64,000 nt of DNA, taken from Choanephora cucurbitarum (Eukaryota; Mucoromycota; Mucoromycetes; Mucorales; Choanephoraceae). Location of the stretch: positions 1 through 64,000 of the forward strand of contig JAIWNI010000006.1 of the NCBI GenBank assembly GCA_025331435.1, in the 5' to 3' direction. Below, piece by piece: positions 34,433 to 44,948 of this stretch. Position numbers and translations under genes: made by a program. The notes beneath the pieces were generated by a model. That model was not told the DNA's origin and ran no database searches. It saw only the letters and a program-made list of their open reading frames with translations. How positions within the stretch are numbered: position 1 is the first letter of the stretch; each line of letters opens with the position of its first letter.

Positions 34433-35695
34433 TTACTCTTCCATTTCTTCAGGCGAAGCAGGAAGGGAAGAAACAGAAGGAGAAGCGCAAGCAGTTACGT
34501 TGATGCTTCCATTGTGAAGACCAATGGCCATTTGCCTTAATGTTTCAATATCGGCCATATTCAATCGATACCGGCCATTGGTCTCATCACCTGGGAATCG
34601 AGGCCAAGGGCAGAGAAGGCAAGACTGGCTTTCAGAATTAGGGCTCAACAGACTTACCCAAGGAATATGAATGATCTTGTCATTCTTCTTGTATTGCCCT
34701 GTATACAACATTATCAGCCATTAGCCTATCGTATTAAATTTACTTACTGTAGAGCCCCAAAACTGTACTTAAGATGTACTTCCTCAAGTAGGCCTTCTTC
34801 TTGCTCTTGGCATCACTGTTTCTACAGTCCAAGGATTCGAAAGAATCAACTTTGAGGTCTTGAAGACACTCAAGTGCCCCATAGCTAATTCTTTCCTTTT
34901 CTGAAAAATAAAGATGTTAAAGTTAGACAAGTGTTGTAGAGATACTGCATATTAATCATACCTGTAGAGACAGGAGCAACGTCCTGATCCTTGCGGATTA
35001 CCATTCGCTGAAATACAGCGTGGGCCACACGATTTCTCAACGCAGAGTTCACTTGCGTTTGAAAGGCTTCACCAACAGCTATAGTAGTTGTAGCGCATAA
35101 GTTATCTACTAGTAAAGTACAAAGTATTTTTAAGTTACTTACCACTGTTTGCATACCATTCAGATACGTCGGGCAGTTCAGTCCTGTCGGTGGCATAAAT
35201 GATTACTACGTGAGTGTTGAACTCACTTAGTAACCATTTACAGAAGCCTTTCATTTGCTGGATGCTGTTGGCCAGCAACTGACTCGTCGAGGATTCAGAT
35301 ACCTGAGAAACAGTGCAGTTGAATGCCTGAGTCTCTTTTTCCAACTCGACAAGTTCAGGTGCTTTCTTGTCAACCAAATCCTTGTAAGTGCGACGAATTT
35401 TTTTATAGTCGTCAGGACGTCTAAAATGCAAGCCCTTCTTGCGGCTGTTATGCAAGTATTGTTGCCATCTGTTTCTTCTTCTTCTTATCTTCAGAGGAAC
35501 AAAGACAGACTTGACCATAGGGATCATCTGGGGAGCCAGACGACCAACACCATATAACTGGACTTTCTGTTTGTCTTCTTCAGGGTGATTCTCAAAGAAT
35601 TTTTTCTGAAGTTCTTCCAATTCTTCCAAGTAGCTCTTAAGGTGAGGCTTTTCTTGTAGCGTTTGTTCTGATGGGGTGAAGAGTTTAGCAATCAT
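34433..35695 (-). CDS. Companion protein of the KDZ element (unknown function)
   Basis: About five exons on the minus strand. The start is taken as MIAKLFTPSEQ at 35695; an upstream in-frame ATG at 35746 would lie only a few bases inside the terminal repeat boundary and is less likely. The first exon (to about 35142) is Lys/Arg-rich with a strongly basic RRRRNRWQQYLH block, then EWYANSG. Later exons read AFQTQVNSALRNRVAHAVFQRM, LECLQDLKVDSFESLDC, IIHIPWVSLLSP and CLLCPWPRFPG, ending in a Ser/Pro/Glu tail and TAA at 34433. The C-x2-C and the basic block are compatible with nucleic-acid binding, but I recognise no domain. Being inside the element, it probably assists or regulates transposition (inference). 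Confidence 0.6.
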
Positions 35696-35762
35696 TTTCG
35701 AAAAATAACAGGGACGAGAAAAGAGAAGGCTTGTAAAAATAGGCACAGTGCAAGACTTTTGC

Positions 35763-35938
35763 TGTTTAATTTCGAAGCCAGATCAGAATAGGTTTAAGCA
35801 GGTAAATAAACATTTTGTATGGTAAATAAACTTTTTGTATGGTAAATAATTTTTTCTTGCAACGTTAGCAGGTAAATAAATTTATTTACCAGCAATATTT
35901 TTTTGCTAGATTTGCAACGGAGAAATAAATACTAGGTG
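35763..35938 (-). repeat. Right terminal inverted repeat of KDZ element
   Basis: Exact partner of 28809-28984, with the mirrored palindrome at 35871-35890. Confidence 0.95.
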
Positions 35939-36026
35939 TGTTTTATTATCTTACATTTTACTATTTCTTAATTAGGATGAATGTTTTTGTACAATTAAAA
36001 AGTCAACTTTCATTTTTTGAAAGGCA

Positions 36027-36044
36027 TATATATATATATATATC
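36027..36044. repeat. AT microsatellite
   Basis: A run of TA dinucleotides about 55 bp upstream of the start at 36099; may be promoter-proximal. Confidence 0.7.
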
Positions 36045-36098
36045 TTTTTGGTCTTTTTTTTCTTTTGCTTTCATCTCTTCAACTATAATTCAAAAAAA

Positions 36099-38026
36099 AT
36101 GTGTCCTTCTTTAAGAAAACACAAGGTTAACTCTTTAAGAAAGAAAGATGCAATGTGGATCTACAAAAACCCACAAGGGCTGCAAATATTAGAAGATGTA
36201 TGTTTTGACAATCTCCTGAAATGCAATTTGACTCATTTCAAGTGCAACTAGGAATTAAATGAGCGTCGTAAAAAGAGAGCAGCTAGACAAAATGGATTTG
36301 TCAAGAGGACTGTAAACTTCAAATCAATAAATCAGCCACATGAACACAGTAAGTAATCTTATAGGCGTGTCAAGATTGTTCCTAATATTAAAAATAACTA
36401 GCCATAATACCTGTTGTAAAAAGATCATACAGCCACAACCAAGAAAAGGAGCGATCAGATCAAAAGTTTACTGAAACAAACAAATCTGCAAGGCAATTAC
36501 ATCAAACATACAGTCGCACAAAAATGGAAAGTTCAAAATCACTCAGAGATGAACCAAAGATACAAGAAGCAGAAACCATGGTCGAGAGCCTTCAAGTCGC
36601 ACCATCAAGAAAACCTACAATGGATAAACCAAGGATTCTAGAAATATCAAACACACCCCCAACAAATACTCTATCGCAAGCAAGGCAAAGATTGCTGTCT
36701 GTACAACAAAAGAGTAATAGTTCCTTTGATCGCTCTGCTAACAAAGCAGATTCACACATGGTTAGAAAGAAAGGAATTGTGGTATGTCTCTTGAGACATG
36801 ACTATGCAAGAAAAAACAAGAACTAATTATATCTGACTTTTAGTCGTCATTCATAACTGCATTTGAGGGACCAGCATCCCCGTCTGCTTCAGTCCCCAGT
36901 TCGAAAAATAGAGATAGTAGGTTACTGCTACTTTAATTTATCATTCTTTTGGCTAACCGGCGTTGTCTGTAGAAAATGACATTAAATCACTACCCAAACA
37001 AAAACTCCAGGCATCACAACCAGACTTTGTCCGTGAATCACCTAAAATTCAAGAGTATAAAAGTTCCCCAATAAATATGGTAAACAAAACTCATTACACC
37101 AAAGAAAGAGTATTTCTCTTTAACATGTAAAGCTATAGCCACAGAAATCTGAGCCTATCTGCGACTCCTATTTCACCATGAATCCTCTTTCTTTCTCAAA
37201 CGGACTGCCGCCTCGTTATTATACCTCATCTCCCGAATCTGTTTCATCCTTAGAAAAAGAAGAGTTCTCAAAAAGCTCGGGGTTGATTCAACGAAAAGAT
37301 AGCGAGTCTTCTATTAGTATATATTCGCCTCAACTCTCTCCAGAGTTGTCGGTAGATCATGACAGATCTATCGTCAGTGCAAGTGAAGAAAGAAACAAGA
37401 GAAACGATGATATCTCTGAAGGACTTCGTCCCGGAATCAAAAAGCAAGTGTCGTTCTCGGAGCAGCTCTTAACATATATCCCTGAAGAACTTGATGATAG
37501 CCACAGCGTTGTCTCTTCTACCTGCTCGTCTGAAATCTTGACACCTGTTTTTGCTCCTGCACAATTACCAATCAAGACGGAATTTGTCTCAAATATTGAC
37601 CACAGATTCAGTAACGAATTCAATTCAGTAAAGAAGATTATGGTGACAGAGAAAAGAACAACAGATGTTCAAAACAGAATTGCCAACTCACAATCCGCTA
37701 GATCAGAATCACCTGTAACTAAACGTCCATCTATTGTACCTCAAAAGCTATCTAGCAAACTGCTAGATATGTTTCAGCAAAAGACGAGTATTACTACAAA
37801 CTCTTCACCTTCTACAGAACCCAAGCGGGAGCTTGTGCATGTAAGTATACCGCTGCAACATTCGGTAAAATAAGCATCAACTCATTCTTACTCATCTAAA
37901 CATTAGCTGACAAAAACAAGACCTAGAAAACCAGCAAGTTTGAAGAAACCTACTTATCCTGCTGCAACAGCACAGCCAGATTGGCGTAATAGAGCTACAA
38001 ATAAGAAATACGAATTTGTGGCTTGA
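36099..38026 (+). CDS. Unrecognised intrinsically disordered basic protein
   Basis: Seven exons with consistent phases: 36099-36197, 36252-36348, 36402-36781, 36844-36916, 36973 to about 37079, about 37147-37840, and about 37908-38026. The N-terminus MCPSLRKHKVNSLRKKDAMW and a following basic stretch (NERRKKRAARQNG) are the most ordered parts. The rest is rich in Ser, Pro, Lys and Gln, with KKQVSFSEQLLTYIPEE near 37440, which resembles a short regulatory motif such as a phosphatase-docking KVxF-like site (KQVSFSE). It ends PDWRNRATNKKYEFVA. I do not recognise the family. The splice structure and codon use look like a real host gene. Confidence 0.7.
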
Positions 38027-38095
38027 TTCTGTCAAACCAACATAAATACTTCTTATCTTCTTTTTCCCTTTGGTTTTTTTATTTACAAAAATCGT

Positions 38096-38395
38096 CTATT
38101 CCTTCTTTTCCTGCTCATTAACTGGGGGTGGCATGGGGACATCGCTGAAGTCGTCTTGTTTGACAGCGAGAAGAGAGTATGCATCTATAAGGAGAGAGGG
38201 ATAAAATAAGAAAGTTGCTTTATTTGATCGTCTTTGAAAGCAAAACTTACAAACACTAGTGGTGAAGGTAATGAGACCAGCCAAAGTGAGCATGTTACGA
38301 GCAGCAAAAGGCTTGCGAGTTCTTTGTAAGGCGGGACTGAAGCCGTAGCCTTTAGAGGTTGAATATAGCTTCTCGCGTGAGGGATGGTTTTCCAT
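38096..38395 (-). CDS. COA3: Cytochrome c oxidase assembly factor 3 (Coa3/Ccdc56-like)
   Basis: Two exons (38395-38251 and 38184-38096) joined in phase give 77 residues. After a polar N-terminus comes SPALQRTRKPFAARNMLTLAG, then one hydrophobic membrane segment (LAGLITFTTSVYAYSLLAV), then KQDDFSDVPMPPP. The SPAL-R-R-PF...RN block, the single membrane span and the DDFSDVP sequence right after it are the hallmarks of COA3, a mitochondrial inner-membrane protein that controls Cox1 translation and early complex IV assembly. The length fits the family. It is convergent with the gene ending at 38026, only 69 bp away. Confidence 0.88.
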   Translation of the reverse strand: MENHPSREKLYSTSKGYGFSPALQRTRKPFAARNMLTLAGLITFTTSVCKFCFQRRSNKATFLFYPSLLIDAYSLLAVKQDDFSDVPMPPPVNEQEKKE

Positions 38396-39103
38396 TTTAT
38401 TTTTACTTTCTCGAAGACAAATGAAAAAAGAAAGAAAAAGAAAGAAGGAAATAATGCGAATACAGCGCAGTCAAAAGCTATTTTTTCTTGTTACCCCCGC
38501 CGTAAGTCAGAAGAGTCAGTGAGCTTCAATTGATTGAAATATGTTGTGCAATTGAAGTACTTCTTGACAATAGAGATTCGAGTCTTGTTTCTTGAAATCA
38601 ATTGGAGGTATGCATGAGTCTACATGCTTTGGCTTTTCGAGTGGTTAATGCTTGCGATTTGTAGTCTGTTGCAGGTTTCGATAAACATCAATCTCGGCGA
38701 AGAGAGCCATCGGCTCTTTTTTCTTTATGGCTCCAGCACCACTTTCCTATTTAGTTCATCGCTTCGCTTCAAGGGACTTGTATGCTATAAAAGCTTTTTA
38801 GTTGGCTCAAGCATCAAATGTAATAATCTGCTGCTTGTACCTTCTATCAATTACTTATTGTGTACTTGCATCACAAGTAGTTTAATTATACATCTTATTA
38901 TAACCAAAGAAAAAAGCGAGAAATAATTTAGATGATATGTGTATCCTAAGCGAGTAGAAGAAATCAAGCAAATGTCTGTGGCTGTTTATTGGTTACAACC
39001 ATAGCAGAAAGGATATAGCGATATATAGACAAACAACAGAAAACAAATTAAGTGAGGTTAGAAAGAAAATAAAAAGAGGGAAGGAACATAGTATATCGAG
39101 ATG
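38396..39103. other. Intergenic between COA3 and the mitochondrial carrier
   Basis: No gene recognised. The part next to 38396 is purine-rich and is likely the COA3 promoter and 5' leader. Confidence 0.55.
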
Positions 39104-41112
39104 CTATGAGAGCCCAAGTTCTCTTTTACTCCATTCATAAGTAACATAACTTAAGCTTACGGCAGGAACAACCTAGAAGGAAAAGGAAATAAGTAGATGT
39201 CTAATTAAGCTTCATTCGTATGACAATACTTTTAGTAGCGTAGGACCTATTCCTTTGTAGAATCCTTTTGGACCCTCTTCCATAAATGTCACTCTAACTG
39301 CATCCCAAGGCGATTTATACAACCGGGGATGACCTTTTGTACCTTGAGCTTGAAGCCTATTTTTAGTCTTTGAGCATTAATATTTCATCTCTGGATCAAA
39401 AAAGATATGTTAAAAAAAGAACGAAAAAAGACCTTGTTCGAATCACATTAAGAGGATACACGCTTGTTGCACCTATTGTTCCGCTTATCATGCCACAGGC
39501 CCAAAGCACAAAGATATTAGGTTGTTTTTGAGTACCATCTGGGTTGTATTCTCCTTGACTATACTGTAGGTAAGACAATTTAAGCGTTTCGTATATACCT
39601 ATATTGTAAGAGCCAATGTGTTATTTTTTTTAGAGAATCTCGACTAAGCTATCACTCCTACCAAGGTCCATAGCTTGATAAGGAAACACACCTATAAGCC
39701 CCAACGTCTAAGATGAAAAAGTTAAGAAGGCATGGATCTTGTAACATATCGAATCATTCACATACTAGACCAGGCCAAAAGGCACGAATGCCTCCTTTGG
39801 CATACATTGCTTTTGCTGTCTCTTTAACAACTGATCCGGTAGTAAAACGGGCTTCTGTTGAAGATGAATTGTTATATGAAGTTGCAGCTAGTGTTGAATA
39901 GGGCGCTTTGGCTGTCGAAAGAACATTGCTGGCTACTCTATTCGAGGAAGCTTCCTGTCCATAAGATTGATGTGTCATGATTCGCGTCTTCAAAGTCTCC
40001 ACTGGATAGATGCTAAACTGTGCGCACAGACCAGCCATTCCACCAGCCACAAAACGTCCACTCGTTGGTATTGAATCTTTATCTTCGCATCCTAAGAGCT
40101 TTGCAATGATCTCTTTGGACGACTCAAACGAATAGAATTTTATAGCTGACTCTGGGATGATTTTCATGATGTTCAAACCATTTCCAACAAAAAAGCTTTT
40201 CCATCCACCTAAACTATAGATTGATCGAACAGCGCTTGATAAAGTCAGTGGATTTTGCGGTGTACCACTGTGAGTAATCAAGTAAATTTTAAGTCGATCA
40301 AATGGTGCTGTACATGTTCGAGAGACCGCACCGGCTATCCCACCAGCCAAAAGATACCTTATCGCATTCCTTGCAGTCTCATCTGTGGTAGGAATAACTA
40401 CTTCACCATCTTGTGTCAATTGAGTTGAAGATTCGTAATAACGATACATTTCGCACATATTTGTTTGAGGCAAGAGCTACACAAGATACAAAATAAGTCT
40501 TTCTCTCTTTTTAGTTAATATATATAGATATATAGCATACGAGAAGAAAGTTCTTGAATTCATTAAAGTCAATAAGTCCATTACCATCTAAACAATAGAT
40601 TGTTAAAAAACTTAAAGTTGTTCGATGCAGTATGTTTTTAATTTACTTGAATCCATAAGCTGCATAAAATTAGTGACATCCTCTTCACATATTTCCATCC
40701 CAGCTCTTCTCAGAGCAATCTGCAAATCGCTTGGATCTAGTTGACCTTCTCCGCTTCTGTCTAGTGCTGTAAACAGTTGCCATAACTCGTTTTCTTTATC
40801 CTCGACATACGCCTTAAATTCGTTGAAGTCGACGAGTCCGTCATTTGAAGTATCACAATGAGATACAAGTTCATTAGCATATTTTGTACGAGCTGGCAAA
40901 TGCGTCATAGCTGTGAAGCCTTTTTGAATGGCCTTGCTATCCAATACTCCTTTCTTATCTCTATCCAGTGTGTCAAAAAGCTCCCTTATTCGACTGTCTC
41001 TTTCAGTAGCTGTTTCTGAAAGATAAAATTGTGTTGATTCTGGAAAGGGTGCCTTTGATAGATTGTTATAGCTACTAATTGATTTCGAAGAATTCATCTT
41101 CGCAAAACTCAT
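39104..41112 (-). CDS. Calcium-regulated mitochondrial carrier with EF-hands (SCaMC / Sal1-type ATP-Mg/Pi carrier)
   Basis: Starts MSFAKMNSS at 41112 and ends WSKRELGLS at 39104. The N-terminal half has EF-hand loops: DRDKKGVLD, DTSNDGLVDFNEF, DRSGEGQLD, and a fourth near 40575 (DGNGLIDFNEF) across an intron. The C-terminal half has three mitochondrial-carrier repeats with signatures PFDRLKI, PVETLKTR and PLNVIRTR, and GGIAG / GGMAG helix motifs. This arrangement is that of short calcium-binding mitochondrial carriers, which exchange ATP-Mg for phosphate across the inner membrane when calcium rises. An insertion of about 45 residues rich in Ser/Ala/Asn lies in the second repeat (about 39950-39850), unusual in length. 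About six introns. Confidence 0.9.
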
Positions 41113-43216
41113 ATCGTGAACAGATGATAATTAAAAGAAAGTGCTAAAGAAAAAAAAACTAGCAAGTCCGGAAAAGTTGTTGTGAGTTCACGCTAAATGT
41201 GTAATCTCTTGTGGAGAAAGTCGTAAAATATAGCCAATCAAAATACAGTTTTTTTAAACGATTTATTCGGCCATTTGGAAAGAAATGATTGAATTCCTTT
41301 TTTATCCCATTTGTTTCTAGGAGTTCCCGGTCTGTTACGGTGTTGTATACTGCAAAATCTCGCTTCGTTGAAGCGGTATATCAGAAAATGAGAAAAAAAT
41401 GGGCATGGACACGAAATATTTCTTGAAGGGAAAGAAGGCATGTTTATTTAGTGTACTTCTTAAATTAGGCCCTATGATAACGAGGAAGAGTGTAAGTGGA
41501 ATGCGACAAGCTATTCTCCAATAAGAGAAAGTGCACAACCTGCTTTTAAAGATGCTTTGAAGAAAACAGGATTGCAGACTGAAGGGCTTAATAATTCAGG
41601 AGAGGCAGGCTAGAAAGGAGGATGAAACAGATTACTACTAAGATAAGAAATTAAGCTGCCAGAAATTAAAGCCTTGTTGCTTGCATTAATTTAGATTATC
41701 TCTGAGTTCATGTACGATGATGCATTATTTACGTAATTTCTCAAAGCCATTTTGAGTTAAAACAAAATTTAGAAAGTAATTGTTTTGATAGAAGTTAAAT
41801 GTGGCCAGAAACATGACACCTGAACATCAAGAAAGGATTGTTTCTTTGTGTAGAATAGGTTAAAGAGACATTTTTGATGACTGAATAAAGGTTCCGATAG
41901 CTTGAAATTAGTGACATTGAATATACTCGTATGTTCAGTCTGTCTGTCATACTATTTATTCAAGTGTAACGATTTCAGGACTCTTTCTTCTGGTTTTTGA
42001 CAAAGCAAGAAAAAAAAAGTCAAGGACAAGTTCACATCAGCAAGCTCTGATTTAGCAGTAAGATATAAACAGGCAGGAACATCGTGTGTATCTGGTACAA
42101 GCTAACCTCGGTTGGGCCCGCAAAGTCATTCTGCTATATCCCCTTTCTTCAATCCTTTCTGAATGACTTCACCCAATTCGTCAACCTGAAAAGGAGGAAA
42201 GTACTCTTCATATGTTGATTTGAATTTGTAACAAGTTTGCAGCCTTTTTTTTTTATTTAACTACCAAGTGTTGATCGTCATTTTCATAATGCGAGTTGCT
42301 TCTGTCAACCAAGAAAGCAATTGCTCTGAAATTACAGTTTTCATCTGCTTTTGGATCAAGGTACCTAGTGATTTCTGATTCTTTTATGGAAGTGCCGAGT
42401 ATACTATGTATTGTTATAGTGATGTTGCCTCTTGTTCTGCTGCTGAGCCTGTGATGTATGTCAAGAACGAAATTACTTTTTCCGTGCAACTTGATATCGC
42501 TTTCTTTTCATGATTTTCAATCCAATTTCACGCGTAAAAAATAGTGACATGCAATATAGGATTTTGCGATTTAGAGCTTGCTTTTGCTTTCTCGAACTGT
42601 TTCCTTCTTTGCAGTGTGCTTAATCAACCTTCCTACACATTTCTTTTACCGAGGTAAGCTCACAATAAGTTTGATTGCGCTTCACACTTGTAACATATCA
42701 TTTAGTATTCGTTCTTGTTCTTGGAGGCAAAGCCCTTTCAATTCCACTATGACTTATTTGCTCATAATTTCTTAAACAAAACCAACCACTTTTTTCTAAA
42801 TTGTCTCAATTCAAATAGTGTGTACAGTTCAACAAGTTTAGTAGCGACATTCTGAGTAAGAGCGTATTCAAGAAGTAGATCTCTTGTTGTCACGTCTCTA
42901 CCTGATTGACGTGTGATTTGAGGAGTGTTCTCGGTACCATCAACAACTATACAGTGATCGTCATTTTCACCTTCAGTTTTTCGAAAGTTTTCATTTTTGG
43001 TTCCTAAAATCTCGATGTAACGTTGGATCAAATCGCTTTTCTATGCTTGGCGCATCAACTACTTTGTTCGAACGATTTCAAAAACAACGTACAGTCTTGT
43101 TTAGTGAAAAAAAAATCACATGGCAGTCTTGAATGAAATAAACTTTAAGCGGGGTGCACGAACTTGAAACCTTTTCAAAAAGATACCCTTCGCTTTGTTT
43201 CCTAATTACAATAAAC
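41113..43216. other. Intergenic, 2.1 kb, with possible transposon relics
   Basis: No intact gene. An OTU-like relic is listed separately (42253-42489). The minus-strand frame at 42762-43031 (88 codons, Arg/Glu/Thr-rich) could belong to the same decayed element; I recognise nothing in it. Confidence 0.45.
42253..42489 (-). pseudogene. Relic with OTU-type catalytic-Cys motif
   Basis: The minus-strand frame contains YLDPKADENCNFRAIAFLVD, close to the OTU Cys block (D-G-N-C-x-F-R-A) and to the relic at 1-983 (DPKGDKFCGFRSA). No His block or neighbouring domain follows, so this is a fragment of a decayed element or gene. Confidence 0.4.
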
Positions 43217-44783
43217 ATGTCTAGCCCAATTGTCGAAACTGCTCGTGCTGCTCGCCTTGCTTCTGTAAGCTTACAATCAGTCAAGGATGAGCAAAAGAAT
43301 GAGGCCCTTTTGCGAATCAAGCAAGTCCTAAGCGAACGTCGAGAAGAGATCTTCAAAGCTAATGAACAAGATAAAAAGGTAGACCATGAACTAGATTAAG
43401 CGAGCCAACTAAATAACTTTTATACACACATGCACACACTAGATTGCTGAAGAATTGGTTCAGCAAGGAAAGCTCTCTGCATCTTTGTTTAAGCGTTTGG
43501 ACGTCTGCCAGGGTGACAAGTTTGATACTATTTTATCTGGTGTAAGTGATATCACTCAACTTCCTGACCCCACAAAAAAAATCACTATGGCAACCAAGTT
43601 AGATGATGGGCTCGAACTCTATCGTGTCACCGTTCCTGTTGGTGTCTTGTTGACTATCTTTGAAGCACGTCCTGAAGTAGTTGTGAACATCAGTTGCTTG
43701 GCTCTCAAATCTGGCAATGCAGTCATTTTGAAGGGAGGAAAGGAAGCCACTCATACTAATGCTGCTTTGGCCCGTGTTATTCAAGATGCTTTAGATAGCT
43801 TGCCTGAATCTAATGGTATCCCAAAAACAGCAGTACAAATTGTGGAAACCCGTGAAGATATTAGTGCTCTGTTAGATCTGGATCGTTACATTGACTTGGT
43901 AGTTCCCCGAGGTAGTAACAGCCTAGTCAAATACATTCAAAACAACACAAGGTAAACAAAACATACAACTTGAATGGGAAAACCAAAGAGTTTTCTTTTT
44001 TTCTGATAACAGTTTATTAGAATTCCGGTACTTGGTCATGCTGATGGTATTTGTTCTGTTTATGTTGATAAGGAAGCAGATATCGAAAAGGCAGTTAAGA
44101 TTGTAACTGACTCCAAGGTAAGAAAGAGAAAACAAAGAGATCGACATAAAGCTTAAAATCTATTCATTTCTAAACAGACAAATTACACAGCTGCTTGTAA
44201 TGCTGCAGAAACCTTATTAATTAACGAAGAGTTGCTACAATCAAAAAACCTTATTCCTATTGCTCTTAGTCTTTTAGATGCTGGCGTTACTCTCAAGTGC
44301 GAAAAGAATGTTTTTGAATTTTTACTTGAATCCGATGCCATTTCTCAAGAATACAAACAAAATAAAATTCAGAAAGCTACGGAGGAGGATTTTTACACTG
44401 AATTCTTGGATCTAGTCATGGCAGTCAAGACCGTAGAAGATGTAGATGCTGCTGTAGTACATATCAATGATCACGGATCAAAACATACTGATGCCATTAT
44501 TACCGAAAACAAGGACACAGCAGAATATTTTATGACCCGAGTAGATGCTGCCGGCTGTTACTGGAATGCCAGTACTCGTTTTGCTGATGGCTTCCGCTAT
44601 GGTTTTGGTGCCGAAGTAGGTGTCAGTACAAACAAGACACATGCGCGTGGTCCTGTTGGTCTTGAGGGTTTAGTTATTTACAAATACAAACTATTCGGTA
44701 ATGGTGAAGGAGCTGGAGATTATGGTGTTGGTAAAAGACAATACAAGCATGAGTCTATTCAGCCTTCCGAATACAAAATCTAA
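43217..44783 (+). CDS. PRO2: Gamma-glutamyl phosphate reductase (glutamate-5-semialdehyde dehydrogenase)
   Basis: Second enzyme of proline synthesis: reduces gamma-glutamyl phosphate to glutamate-5-semialdehyde with NADPH. Four exons (43217-43378, 43443-43951, 44021-44117, 44178-44783) in phase encode 457 residues, the usual size. Visible family motifs are [77 protein letters not shown] (the catalytic Cys lies in this block), [32 protein letters not shown] and [11 protein letters not shown]. Substrate supply would come from glutamate 5-kinase elsewhere. Confidence 0.97.
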
Positions 44784-44948
44784 TAAACCTTGTATAAAGA
44801 ATGTCTAATCATCTAACAATTAGCTTTAGTTTTTTTGTTATAGTTTATTCTAATAACATTCCTAAGATTGTAACAAAGTCTTACTGGCTTTATATATAAG
44901 TCCATCAATATTCTATAAGCTTTCTATTTTTTGTTTATCCTCACCAAA

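Larger units (their letters stand above)
28809..35938. mobile_element. KDZ (Kyakuja-Dileera-Zisupton) DNA transposon with 176-bp inverted ends
   Basis: Identical 176-bp inverted repeats (28809-28984 and 35763-35938) starting CACCTAGTATTT, flanked by a perfect 7-bp direct repeat TGTTTTA (28802-28808 and 35939-35945). Length 7130 bp. It encodes a KDZ transposase (29053-32260) and a second gene of unknown function (34433-35695), both on the minus strand. The flanking repeat is close to the 8-bp duplication known for Zisupton. Perfect ends suggest recent insertion. It sits between the 3' end of kinesin-4 and the 5' end of the disordered-protein gene, about 100 bp past the kinesin stop. Confidence 0.93.
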
